Source: Puffinus mauretanicus
Lineage: Eukaryota > Chordata > Aves > Procellariiformes > Procellariidae
Length of the DNA stretch: 64,000 bases
Direction of reading: 5' to 3'
Assembly (NCBI GenBank): GCA_023333565.1
Contig: JAJKFH010002581.1
Coordinates: forward strand, 124,001-188,000
The position numbers were made by a program, and so were the translations under genes. Below the pieces are notes generated by a model. It was not told the DNA's origin, made no database searches, and saw nothing but the letters and a program-made list of their open reading frames with translations. Shown one piece after another: positions 12,738 through 24,484 of this stretch. How positions within the stretch are numbered: position 1 is the stretch's first letter; the number at the start of each line of letters is the position of its first letter.

Positions 12738-12742
12738 GTGAT
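12738..12742. repeat. Target-site duplication, right copy
   Basis: GTGAT follows the right end of the LTR and matches the pentamer at 11599-11603. Confidence 0.45.
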
Positions 12743-13922
12743 AACAATTGCTGATCCCATCTCTCCATTGGGACAAATAGTGTAAAAGACCAGGTTTCTA
12801 GACACGACAGGGTTATAAAGCTGATGAAGTATAGCGTACAGGGGACCCCCCTTACTCTTGCTTTATCTGGCTTTCTTTTGGAAACCTTGTAACTAAAATA
12901 GCTGGTGTCGATGTTACAGCTACATGTTTTGAGTAGTAACTAGACAGAACTCAGATTTTTGAGTAAGCCAGTTAGCAAGAGAACACTAGCAGAAATGTTT
13001 TTTTTATTTTTGCTCAAAGCTAACAAGGAGTTACCTGGCAGAACCCACACACAAAACCTTAGCTCTGGGTCTCATAGGAGCTTCCCTCAGATGCTCAGGC
13101 TGTTACAGATTCCTTCTTTATCTATTTTACCACTTCAGCTACCAGCCACCCATCCACACGTACATATATCCCATATAACACCCCATGTAAATCTCTGGCA
13201 TTCACATTCCAGGAGAGCATTGCATTGCCTTTGTTGCAGCTGAAAACATATGCCTAATTGCCTTTTACTACTCCTCACACCAAAATAATCTTAATCTGTA
13301 CTAACAGTGTTTAACCCACTCATATTATGTTTGTCCATCCTTGCGCACATGGACACTTGGCTAAAAGGGCCATACCTAGCCTCGAAAGGACCGCAAGGAA
13401 CTGAGGATATCTCGCTGAAGAAAAAAGAGTGAAGAGAAGACTAAAGACTAAAAGCAATCAGAAGGTGGATTGCAGTACCAACTACAGCAAGAAACCTGCA
13501 GCCAGCCCTGCAACCTTTGCAGTGGTGGTTCTTCTATGATGCTGAGATGGAGAGATTTCCCCTGCTTTTTCTAAATATGATAACGTGAGAGTGCGGAAGG
13601 ACTCTAGGTAAGGTATTTGTTCCTGCTGAACAGTTTTAATGAAAAGGGGCCCAAAAAGTCATTGTCTACTTAAACATCATTACTGTATTTTTCTTCCACC
13701 TTACTATGACTAAGTTAATTTGCCCCCTTTTTCTATCCTATGACAGCATAGCAGACTATGTAAAACCAAAGTAAGTTTTTAAAAGACATTATAATAGAAA
13801 AGCAAAATGAAAATTATTAAGATCTCAAACCCCATTCTTCCAACTTCACCTCCGTTTTGAGATAACGGTTACGATGCAACTATGAAGAGGCTACAGTTTA
13901 CAGCTTGCAAAATGTATCGAGA

Positions 13923-14120
13923 TTAATTCCCAAACATCATTACTGTATCCTGTGCAAGACACATATTTAAAAAAATAAAAAAAATGAAGGAAAGAACAGC
14001 AGCAGCGATGAAAATGAGAATACCCTGCAGGAGTTTATTTGGTACGATTTCAGCCAGACAGCTTCTGCTGTTTTCTTCCAGCTCTTTTTGGGGGTGATAA
14101 TCAATATCTGTCTTCATCAC
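13923..14120 (-). CDS. Possible small single-pass membrane protein frame, unproven
   Basis: A 65-codon minus-strand frame. Its first half is charged and polar (about residues 1-31, starting MMKTDIDYHPQKELEENSRS). A strongly hydrophobic segment follows (about residues 32-53: LLQGILIFIAAAVLSFIFFI, then a few more) and a short tail. This is the layout of a single-pass micropeptide with its N terminus outside the membrane segment. Two ATGs stand at the start, and the second has A at -3. An in-frame stop lies a few codons upstream. I do not recognise the protein. No clear promoter, acceptor site or nearby AATAAA supports expression, and hydrophobic runs arise easily in T-rich DNA. Chance is the more likely explanation. 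Confidence 0.15.
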   Translation of the reverse strand: MMKTDIDYHPQKELEENSRSCLAEIVPNKLLQGILIFIAAAVLSFIFFIFLNMCLAQDTVMMFGN

Positions 14121-14368
14121 TTCTGGTATTTTGCCTTACATACAATAGCATCTTTAGGGAATGGATATAAATAGCTCATTTATAAATGGATATAAATTTG
14201 ACTCAAAAATTCCTTAACTGAATATATTTGGAAATGCCTTTTTCCTGTGCTTAGAAGGAGACACTTGAAAAAGATGCAATCACAGAGCCATGTGATAAAA
14301 AAATGACAACGCAGCAGCTGTACCAAGTCTTTCTAGCATGAGAAAACAGCATCTGTAAGGAAAAAAGC

Positions 14369-14407
14369 TGCGTGCGCACATGTGTGCACACATGCTCACA
14401 CACACAG
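14369..14407. repeat. Alternating purine-pyrimidine (Z-DNA-type) tract
   Basis: Bases 14369-14395 alternate strictly between pyrimidine and purine and include CG steps (TGCGTGCGC). A (CA)n run follows. Within it, CATGTGTGCACACATG (14379-14394) is a perfect 16-bp palindrome. Such tracts can adopt Z-DNA or cruciform form under negative supercoiling. This is an inference from base order only. Confidence 0.7.
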
Positions 14408-17400
14408 TTTCAGGGCTCAGCAAAGTAGTTGGTTTGGCAGCTTTGCAAGTTCAGTAAAAACATATGTAATATGAGTGAAAGTATCTTTGCAATTCCCCTC
14501 TGTGACAGGCTCTGCTCTAAAACTGCAACGAAGATTCAAGCCACCAAAACTAATCCTTTTCGGCTTTTCTCTCTGAAACTTGCAAGACTGCAGAGGAGGG
14601 TATGGCAGCGGGGGCCCTGCAAAGGTGCACGTGCACCTATGGAAGCCAGCGGGGACTCAGAGCCACCCCAGGCAACTAACACAAACCCCTGCACCTTGTA
14701 ATCGCTTTATGACTCTCCTAGTCTGGACCGAATTTGAATAAGCAGCCCACAGGCGAAAGACTGCTGGTTTCATTCCTGTTTCTTTAAGTCCTTTAAGATT
14801 ATGTGGCTACATGACTTTGATATTTTTTTTAAGATGTAAAAAGGCTCAGGAAGTGAGGGAGCACAAAGTTGCTTGTTCCTTTGTTTGCTTTTACAATAAA
14901 TCATGTCTACAAGGATTATAAGTATAAAAGTATTTCTATTGCAAGTTTTGATAAAGGTGCTTGAAAGAAAATAAACATCTTTCATTAGCTAAAAATCTTT
15001 GCCTTTCTGAATGCAGTCGAACTAATGCAATGACATTCCCTACCCCAATATCAATAACACATGTTCAAAGTAAACATGGAATTGGATATTCAGAATTTTC
15101 CTGAAATACATAAATAAGTATGATCATATTCTTAGGTATAAAACAACTATTTAGCATCCTATCTCAGAACTGATCTTTAGAGGTATTAATGAGTGTATGA
15201 AATTTTTTTCAGTCTGCTCCTAGTACATACCTTCCCCTTCCATAAATGTACCAAGGAAATTTATTATTAATCTAGTTAGTTGGATCATCCTCTCCTTCAC
15301 ACTTGAGAAAAACATTATGAAGAAGAGTGGCTAAGCCAGGAGTCCCCATACATTGGAAGACATTGGTTTTATTATATTTTTTCCTTTGGTAAGGATTATT
15401 TTATTTATTAATTAATTTATTTATTTACTTAACATAAATTCACAACTTAATTTAGTCATGGTATTATCAGCACTATGCATTAATGACTTAAGTTTCAATT
15501 TTTAGAATAGCTCCAGAGACCAAATCTAAATGACTGGATTAGTCAAAGGACAGATTTGCACACGTAAGGATTTTTAATAGCTTTTATACCTAGATGGCCC
15601 CTGGCTCCTGAAGAGACTGTGATAGTTTTGGCATCTCTGTGCTACAACAGTCACTGCTGAGCCACAACTGAGTGTGGGGCAGTCACAGGCTGCAGGGCAG
15701 ACACCCGAGAGTGGCCTCAGGTCTGGCGACAACACAGAGAGAGAAATGAGAAGGCAATCCAGAAATGCCTATTTTACCTTAGTTCTTTTACTTCTCTCTC
15801 CTTTTTTTGCCTTCTCTTTGATCACAAGCAGTTCACGTTACGAGCTGGCTGCCCACAGGAGAGACCGAAGAGCAGTGTGGAACTACAGGATGCAGCATTA
15901 GGGTTAGTGAAGATGACAAGCTCACTAGCTTTCACTGGAGACACTCTCGTGCATCACCCAGAGCTGTACGAGTGAATTTACAGTGACAAATGGATCCTGT
16001 AGGGCTGCATTCCCTACTCTGCTCTTTCTTCCATATGCTGAAGTTAGGGAACAAGAACAAACAGAAGTACCGAATTCTGCAGTCTTTGCTTACTCCTTTT
16101 TACTAAATAATACTTTTCATAGCTTCTTACTAATAGGTTCTTAATGAATATGATTTCATTAATCCTCTGTAATTTACATTGAATGAGCTATAGAGAAATC
16201 AAGGGACAGTAAAAGGAATGGACACAACACTTGGGAGACACAAAGTTACTAAAATTGTTTTAGACATTTATCTTTTGGGGCTCTGATCAAGAAAGAAATG
16301 AGCCTTTCACAATCTTTATTGAAACCTAATGCAATGTGGGAGATGTGTGCTAGCTACTTCTGTGATAATCATGGTATGAATGTGCACAGTAAATTAGCTA
16401 ACAGAACAAAATCTTTCATGAGAGCCTTAAGAAAACATTCGATTATACTGTCAAATATACCTGGCTAGGTAATTACACTGTTGTGCAGTAAATGCTTTAG
16501 CATTTAGAGACACAATATCAACTGCTAACAGTGCGTAGTTCCCTTTGGTACACTAGGGCTTTTTTTCTGACTATGAAACACTAAGTGGAACTGGGTTGCC
16601 CAAGGATTTATTGTGTCTGTGACAAGATGTAACTAGAACTGATTGAGAGTTTCCTCATGCTGCGACAGCGTTCTCTGAAGAAGCTGCAAGGCTAGTCTGA
16701 GGTGAGCGATGGATAAGCTACATATCCTTACTTCTATTTATTTATTTCATCTGCTAAGCTTCTCAATCTGCATTTTCATGAGTTTTCAGTAAAATGATGG
16801 AATCCAAATGGAAATAACGTATCTGGCTAACAAGGGTGCACTAACCAGCTAATTGCATAATCTGGTGGAATACAAATGAACAGGAACTGGCTTTGAGCTA
16901 CAGCACAATTCAAAGTGCAACAGTGAAGGCAGGAAAAAAGATAGTTACAGCTGATCATTTATTGCAGTAGTGTCTAGGCAGTAAGAACCAACAGCAGCAG
17001 GCAACACACTAATCCCCCCAGAATACCTCCTGCAGGTTAGTTTCCCTGTAATATTTTGTTAACAAATCACAATGGTGTTAATAATATTGTGAAAAAAAGT
17101 ACATGCAAATAATGCAATGTTGTTAAATAATCTTCTTTTGACAATGGTAATTAAAGGGTGATATCCTCACTTTCAACAATCACATTCTATTACTTAGATC
17201 TATTCTGCAATAATTGTTTTTTTTCTCCAGTAAAATGATTTTCAACTGTAAAAAAATTAAGCAGATTCATGTAGTCTGAAAAGGTCAAAGAGACGTGAAT
17301 CCGAATGCTCTTATTTTTTATACTGTTGACCTACAGGGTTAAGATAAAAGTCAGTCTCCATGATGATATTCATAGATGACTTTTTAAAGGTAACTTTGTT

Positions 17401-17550
17401 CATAGTGACAGAAAGATACAGTAGTTTGAATACAAACTGCAGGAGTAAAGAATGAGGACAAATACCTCCCTAAGGAAAGTGGGCCTAATCCAAGGTCTAT
17501 TGAATTAATTAGCATCAACATTAGCTTTGCCTAAGGGGCTAAACCCTCGC

Positions 17551-17613
17551 CTTTTTTTTTTTCTTTTTTTTCCTTTTTTTTCCCTTTTTTTCCCCTTTTT
17601 TATTGTTTTTTTG
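17551..17613. repeat. Graded polypyrimidine tract
   Basis: After C17551 the strand reads T11, C, T8, CC, T8, CCC, T7, CCCC, T6, then A, TT, G, T7. The cytosine runs grow by one at each step while the T runs shrink. The complementary strand is pure purine over about 50 bases, so triplex (H-DNA) formation is conceivable. The tract may be a decayed poly(A) tail of a minus-strand retroposon, but no retroposon body was recognised beside it. Confidence 0.85.
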
Positions 17614-18843
17614 TTGGCCAAGCTGCATATCACAATATGTAGGCTGGCATCCAAAACCACACTTCAATCATCTTTGTTAGCTAATCCATTTATGTATCTA
17701 ACACTTAAAAAGAAATGGCATTTATAATGCTGGTATATTCTTCTCATATTTGATCTCACTGCCTTCAGTTCAACTGTTACCACTTTTAAGCCAAAATAAA
17801 ATATTCCCTTGCAGCAATCTGAAACAGGGAAAATCTGTAGATTGGTTTTACTATTAGAAGAAATTTTGTACTTTCACCAATTTAAACGTAACAAACTTAA
17901 TCCATGCTTGAATGAGAATGTAGTATCGCCCATCAAAATAATTTGCATTAGCAACTTCAAAAGTGTTTAAACGATAAAGAGGTGAAATAGAAACTGTTCA
18001 TATAACACAACAACTGACCAACAACTCACTTATAATTGGGGAAAATACCAAAAAGTGACCCTGCAAGGCGCCTTGCCGATGGAGTGTAGGTCAGCTAGCA
18101 GTGCCACTATCATATTCTGTAACTCCTTTCTGTGTGATTGTGTGCTACCTATGCTACATGAAAGCTGCTCATGAGATGCTTTAACTTCATTCAACTGCAA
18201 AAGATACAGTGATTAAAAATCAAGTGCGAGGACCAACCTATCGTGTATCAAAGTATCTCCTCATCTATCAGGTAACATTGGTCCACTATCTCTGCAATGG
18301 CCCTAGGAAGCTGTGCTCCTCCTTTATCAGCTTGATTTCTGCTACACAAGGAAAGTAAAATAAATCTAACAAGCAGCTATCCAAAACTGTAGGACTTTAT
18401 TAGACAAAACTAGCACTTGAAGGTCTACTAGGAACAAAGCCTGACTATAATATCCATAAGACACAGCCCCTTTATGCAATGCTTGGAAATTTTCCACACC
18501 ATCTTCTAGCACAAAGAATTTCACCATTCTTGGAAACATGCAGAATGGTAATGTCTGAAATAAAACGCCAAACCTTAACAAGATCAAATTAAAATATAAA
18601 ATAAATTAGCAGTCATTCAGCTACTTCTGAATATACCTATTACTGGTGGTTCAATAGCAGGCCAGCATTGCGAAGTTCTATTCACTGAAGACAAAACTGG
18701 ATGGAGGGTGCTAGTCTAAAAGATCAAAAAAAATAGTAACTGTTTTAATTGCTTAATAAAACCTCAATGAACTGATCACCTACCAGCCTAAATGGAATCT
18801 TGACCTTTATCATCTGAAATCCAGTGAACTCTATCAATCTTTT

Positions 18844-18875
18844 AAGATCGACTATTTAAAAAAATAGTCAATCTT
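18844..18875. repeat. Short imperfect hairpin
   Basis: AAGAT-C-GACTATTT (18844-18857) pairs with AAATAGTC-A-ATCTT (18862-18875) around four A residues, giving 13 of 14 base pairs with one C/A mismatch. It could be a decayed inverted-repeat element or chance in AT-rich sequence. Confidence 0.6.
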
Positions 18876-19519
18876 TACCTGACATGAAGCAATATATAGA
18901 TCTGAACTTTTATCACTAGTAGTATGCAGTGATTATAAAAAGGTAATGCATTAGATTTTGTCATATATGGGCATAGATATTTAGCAAATACAAGAATCTA
19001 GCCGTAACCTCCTTTAAATCTAAGAGTTGCAGCCCTTTTTCTTCGAGACTATCAATACCGGCAAGCCTGAGAACATTCAGGAACAGTAAGACTGTATTCT
19101 TCCCTTCCCAAATTTGAAATTATTTGGTACAGTACAAACCAGTATGAATTATGGGCTCTGAAGCTTTGTTGTAGGACAAACATTTCTTCATTCAGTGACT
19201 AAGATATATCACTGTTATGCAGGCCATCAGTTAAACCAACAATTCTTGTACAGAAAGGACACTTTTCATTTTAGTTCCCTAACTGTATTGGTCGATTTTG
19301 TTCACCTATGCCTCTTAGATGGTCATTCACTACCCAGTTTGCAAACCAAGGTTTCATTTGAAAAATAATTGTACAAATTTAGAAACTTTCCCCTAGTCTG
19401 ATTATTGAGCATCACTTTTTTAACTACCCTAAATCAAGAGGTAGAGGAAACTATGCAAATGGCAGCTGCTGCCTGGACTTATACCTTTATACAAGCGAAT
19501 GTTCCTTTAATCCCCTACA

Positions 19520-19620
19520 GGGCAAGTATTATCCTCCTTTTAAAGAAAGAAACTGAAACTGAATAAATTACATCTTTTGGTCCAAACAACAAAATCTTGA
19601 TGGCAGAACTAGGACAGAAA
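19520..19620 (+). repeat. Ancient L3/MIR-like retroposon scar
   Basis: The stretch follows the order 'gcaagtattatcctccttttaaag' (in part), then 'gaaactgaaactgaa', then 'gtccaaacaacaaaat', then 'atggcagaactaggac'. This is a diverged form of the 'tattatccccattttacag / gaggaaactgaggc / aaggtcacacag / ggcagagctgggac' sequence of old amniote retroposons. The family is tentative. Confidence 0.45.
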
Positions 19621-22600
19621 GTTTTAACTCGCTGTACATTAACTGGAAAGACTTAGCTGTATTATCTTTAATTCTGGGAGGACAATGGGATTGTTCCAGT
19701 AAAGATGCAGTCCACATCCAAGTTTTTATGTTTTACTTACTGCTAATATTTAACATGTCAAACGTTTTACACAACTGCAAGAGTAAAAATAATTTGTTGG
19801 CTACGACCTCCTACAGCCTGTGACATGTATGAAATTCCTGTATCATCTTGACTGGTTATAACATAGTTACAACATCTGGGGACACAAGAAATGAAATTCC
19901 GTGCTCTCGGTGCTAGAGTGCGTGTCTGATAATTTCAAGGATAATAATTCCTCAATAAGGGCAAGGTGACCATGAAGCACTATATTTTGTATAAGCAGGA
20001 CCTGCTCACTGGTGTCTTAGAGAAATCATATGCATCCTTCTCATAGCTTTGAAAAAGGCTGCTTACATAGGGAGCACTTTTCTTGCTGGACTCAAATATT
20101 CTCACTTAACTGTCTCTTGGAGGAAAACGAAAAGTGAATAAGGAGCACCTTGAAGCGATTGATGACAACGTTCAGCGCATTTGTGGGACAGCTCATTAGA
20201 TACTATAAAAAGGGCCCCTCACAATGTACATTAAAGAATCCAAGGGGAGCACATTCTTGATAAGTTTTAGATCCCAACTCAAAGGCACCACGCCAGCTTT
20301 CTAACAATGGGGTGAGGCCAATGTGGAACACTTCAGAAGGATTTACACGAATAAGGTGTTCAACCATGTATCAGGGATGATCAATGAGGAAGAAGAGAAA
20401 AACTTCTCTACTGATGTTACAGACCAGATAGAGGAGACTGCACAATATGATAAAAATAAAATCAACCTTCTAAGTCAGAAGACGATAACTTCTGTAACAG
20501 TCACCCCTGCCATCACTGCCTCTTTTTCACGTTTTTTCTTTTGATACACAATAATCTTCTATACCATCTGAAAAATAAGTCTGGGTCTGGTTACTAGATC
20601 TAGCTTAACAAATGACCCAATTTCTCCAACTGTCATTTCCAATGACAAATCACATTTATACATCATTTTTCATTAGTAGCCTACAAGAAGAATTCAGTTA
20701 CTCTTACGAATTTTATTCATGTCAGCATTTAGTTGTACATATACGCTTGGAAAGAGACCATGTTAAGCACATTTCTTAGTAGGGGATGGAAAAGTAACTA
20801 ATCTTCATGGCTGTACTCTGTTTTCAACTTTAGCACTTCCACATGACTAAAAGCAGAACAATAAAAAGCTGAATGACATACAGTGTGCAGTGTGAAAAGA
20901 TGTTAAACAGTATCAAGACAATTTTTGAAATCTAAATAGACATTTTTCATGACAAGGTAGCTGCTCATAACTAAACTTTAAGATGCTGACATTAAGTCTT
21001 ACCTACTCATTTCCATTTACATGTTTTAGTGAAATGAGAAAGGCACCAGGAAAACAGCAATCCTGGAGCACTCCCCCTCTGCAGCATGGTCTCCTGTCTA
21101 AACACGGAAGACACTTCCACCTCTAAAGCCTACTCTGTCAAACTAATTGTTACAACTTCTATTTCTTCCAGGATATTTACATTTCCATCAGCACTCATTT
21201 CTCTGTCAAGAACAGTAAAATGTCATACCTGGAGATAGTTCAGTGGAGCTGAAGTAAAGCAGGCCTGCAAGCTCTACAAATCAATCTCCACGTATAAGTT
21301 GCTTCACGCTTTTAAGAAATCTTTTCCCCAGAATTAATTTCTCCCTAGTCTGATAGTCCTGACAATTCTGAAGTATCTGTTACCTCCTCTATGTACAAAT
21401 CTATCAAAAACAACTAAGAATTACATGTTGTACCCTTTTTAATCCTTTTCTGATTTGGGGATGCCAAGAGTAAGTGCTTTTAAGAGAACTGAAATACAGG
21501 GGTTTAGCTCTGCTGAGTGCATTAGGAACAGATAACTGGTCCTGGTGTTACACCGCAGCAGTTGTGATTCATTTCATCGCACCCAAAGGCAGTCGCTTAC
21601 AAAGTACAAGAATGTCTGATCTAGAATTTTCCTGTGACTATCACAAATGAACAGCATTAAGCTTCAAAGTTGGAGGCTACAGAAAAATGAAAGTGTTTTT
21701 GGTGACTAATCCACTCACTGAAACTTGGTACTAGTGAGAGTCACAAATAAACTTATCTCAGGGTTGTTGTGTCCTTCTGAAATGGGGGTGAACAACATCA
21801 CTGCTATTTTCATATGTTATGGACAGAAATTTCAGTAGTGACATTGCTTTAGAGTTTGGGTACCAATCTTGAACTGACCCAAACAAGTATGATTTACAGA
21901 GAGACGATACTCAGCACTTTATGAAAATTGGCTTCATTACATTATTTTAATTGTCAACCCCAAATCTTTAGATACTCTTGACTATAAGATATATACTTTA
22001 TTTACCCAGTCTAAGTTTAGCTGTGATAATGCTATTTCAGGGGTTTGATTATATTTTTGATGCAGATAGTAGCGGAATATGATGGGAAGATTTTGTCCTC
22101 CCTCCCACGCACTGCCTTCTTTTAAGGCAAAGGGAATTGAGGATACTTTTAACATTGCAAGACCAAAGAGACTTTTTACATTAGAAGAGAAAAGAGTGCA
22201 GTGATCACAATCAGCATAACTTAATGGTTTCATCTGAAAATGGGTCTTTCAAACTGATTTTATCCATCTGCAGTTTACTTAAGATAGCACAATAATAAAC
22301 ATATAGAAAGCTGATAACCATCACAAGTGTTTTTTGGTGACAAAGTTAAGGAAGAGAAAAACATGCTTTGATATTATTCAAAATTGTGTTATATTAATAC
22401 TGCCATATACTACACTGATTACAACTATTATACACCCATTTTTTAAAATTTTATGAAACATTATATTCCAAGGACTTTTACGTATTTTGCATACACTTGT
22501 TTACAAAATATCTTGAAACTAAACCATGTTGTATGTTTACATGCCTCAGGATGATAACAACCTACTTAGTGCTTACACAGAGAAATGCATAGTCACAACA

Positions 22601-22807
22601 TGGATAGGCCCACCAAACTAATTCAGACAAAACGTAAAAATAAATAATAATATTTGGGACTGCAAGCCCTTTTTGATCAGCATTTCTTTACTATAAGGTA
22701 AAAATAATTAATGCAAAGTCCTGCAAAAGGTTTATGAAAAAGCTAGAAATAAACTACAGATCCTCCAAGTCCTATTCCTCTGATCTTCTTCGATACTGCT
22801 TTTATTT

Positions 22808-22842
22808 AAAAAAAAAAAAAAAGAAAAAAAAAAAGAAAGAAA
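22808..22842 (+). repeat. A-rich tract
   Basis: A15, G, A11, G, then AAAGAAA. No retroposon body was recognised immediately upstream, so I treat it as a simple repeat. Confidence 0.85.
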
Positions 22843-24484
22843 CCCTGAGGACTGAAATCAGAAATCTTAACTTTGGAGGAGAGTCGATATGAAAAGCAAC
22901 AAATAAGTCTAATTTAGATTTACTGATGATTATGGACTGATCTTCAACTTCTACAATGTCTTGACCGTACTGACAAAGCAGAACTAACCAGATTTATATT
23001 CTGTGAAGACCTGACCCAAAACTCCCATGGAACTAAAAAAATTTTGACACCCCTTACTCAGTTGCTCATTTAAGATATAGCAAAGCAAACCTACAAATCC
23101 TTTTCCCTGTGTTCCTATTTGCCCTCTGAGAGCTGGTCTGTGTGAAAGCGGGAGATCACAAGTTTAACAGCCCATACCCAGTCATCCTTGACAGAACACC
23201 GAACAAGTACATTAATACCAATTAATCACTGTCACAAGCTGACCGTGCGTCAGGACATCCTATTTAAGGTCAGAAATGAAGTCAGTAATTCAATACCACA
23301 AATGTTAGAGACGACATGAAAAATGTGATTTTTCATTTGAAGATGTAATATACAATTAGCAGGTGCTTCTCAGATTTCAGAAGTTAGCTGTAAAGTATTT
23401 CCATTTGCTGACTGATTTCAAACAACTGTTGCTAGTAAATGGTAATCCTTTGTTGTATTAACAGATCTGTAAAATATTTTTATCAATACACAGAGCATTA
23501 ATTGACTTCTTTCTCTGACTTTTTAATTTCTTTTGCTTAACTTCATGATTAACCATTACTATGGTGCAAATTATGGAACAGCAAATCAAAACTGCTCTAA
23601 AGCATATAGAGCAAAATATCAATACAAACAGCTAGCTAGGGTCATATAAAGCACAGAATTCTCAAAGACTTCTAAAATCAGATGCTGACTGAAGGTAACT
23701 TGCTGACCTAAGGCCTAACCAAGCATCACAGATATTTCATATGCCTCTGAATTGTCAGGGACTAGTCAGTTAAAGAAGAAATCTATGTCAATGGATTTCA
23801 TGGCTTGATCTGGCTTGGCAAATCATATGTTTCAGATAATGTAACGTTAACTTCCTCTGCTTTGATAGCATGCAATAGTAAAAGAAAAATGACTCTGAAA
23901 ACCAAAGTCATGGATGCATCTGGAAGAAACTTAAATATTACAAGTGTTTCTAAGAGCCACATAGGAGTCTGTGTATGAAGCAGGATCCGAGTGATACAGC
24001 AGAATCCTAAAATAAGTTTTTCTGGTTTTATTGTCAGTGAAGTTGGTATGGGTTTGATCAGCATTTCCAAGAACACAGTTTGCTTCTGCATCTCAGGTGT
24101 ACCTGCAAAAATTCAGATATGAAATCAAGAACTAGACTCCTTTAGGAGCTCAAAACTTATAAATCAGGTTACTGGAAACTGTAAGGTTGCTCCTGCTTCT
24201 GAATCATGTGAAAACAGAACCATTCTGTGTTTTCATCTGTGTAATTATTCAAAAGCTTTTGCCCTTCCTCAGCGAGTTTCTAGAGCACACTTACCTGTTA
24301 CTCAACTTCCCAGTGTTTCATGAAAGATAAATTTTGGCCTTGAAGTTCTACAAGAATATTCAACCGCATCCACCTCCCTACATATCCATCTGTCTACCAG
24401 TCTCTATCAGCTCAGTCAACTCCAACAACCTTCAGCTCAGTCTTATTCTCCCAGTTTTTTATATCAGTTCTATCTGTCCCCATG

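Larger units (their letters stand above)
12743..24484. other. Long gene-free AT-rich stretch
   Basis: No coding gene is supported across this 11.7 kb. It contains the small membrane-protein-like frame at 13923-14120, an alternating purine-pyrimidine tract at 14369-14407, a graded T/C tract at 17551-17613, a hairpin at 18844-18875, an L3/MIR-like scar near 19520-19620 and an A-rich tract at 22808-22842. A segment near 16780-16900, rich in TAATTGCATAA-type motifs, is mildly suggestive of a conserved non-coding element. The rest shows nothing I can name. Confidence 0.55.
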
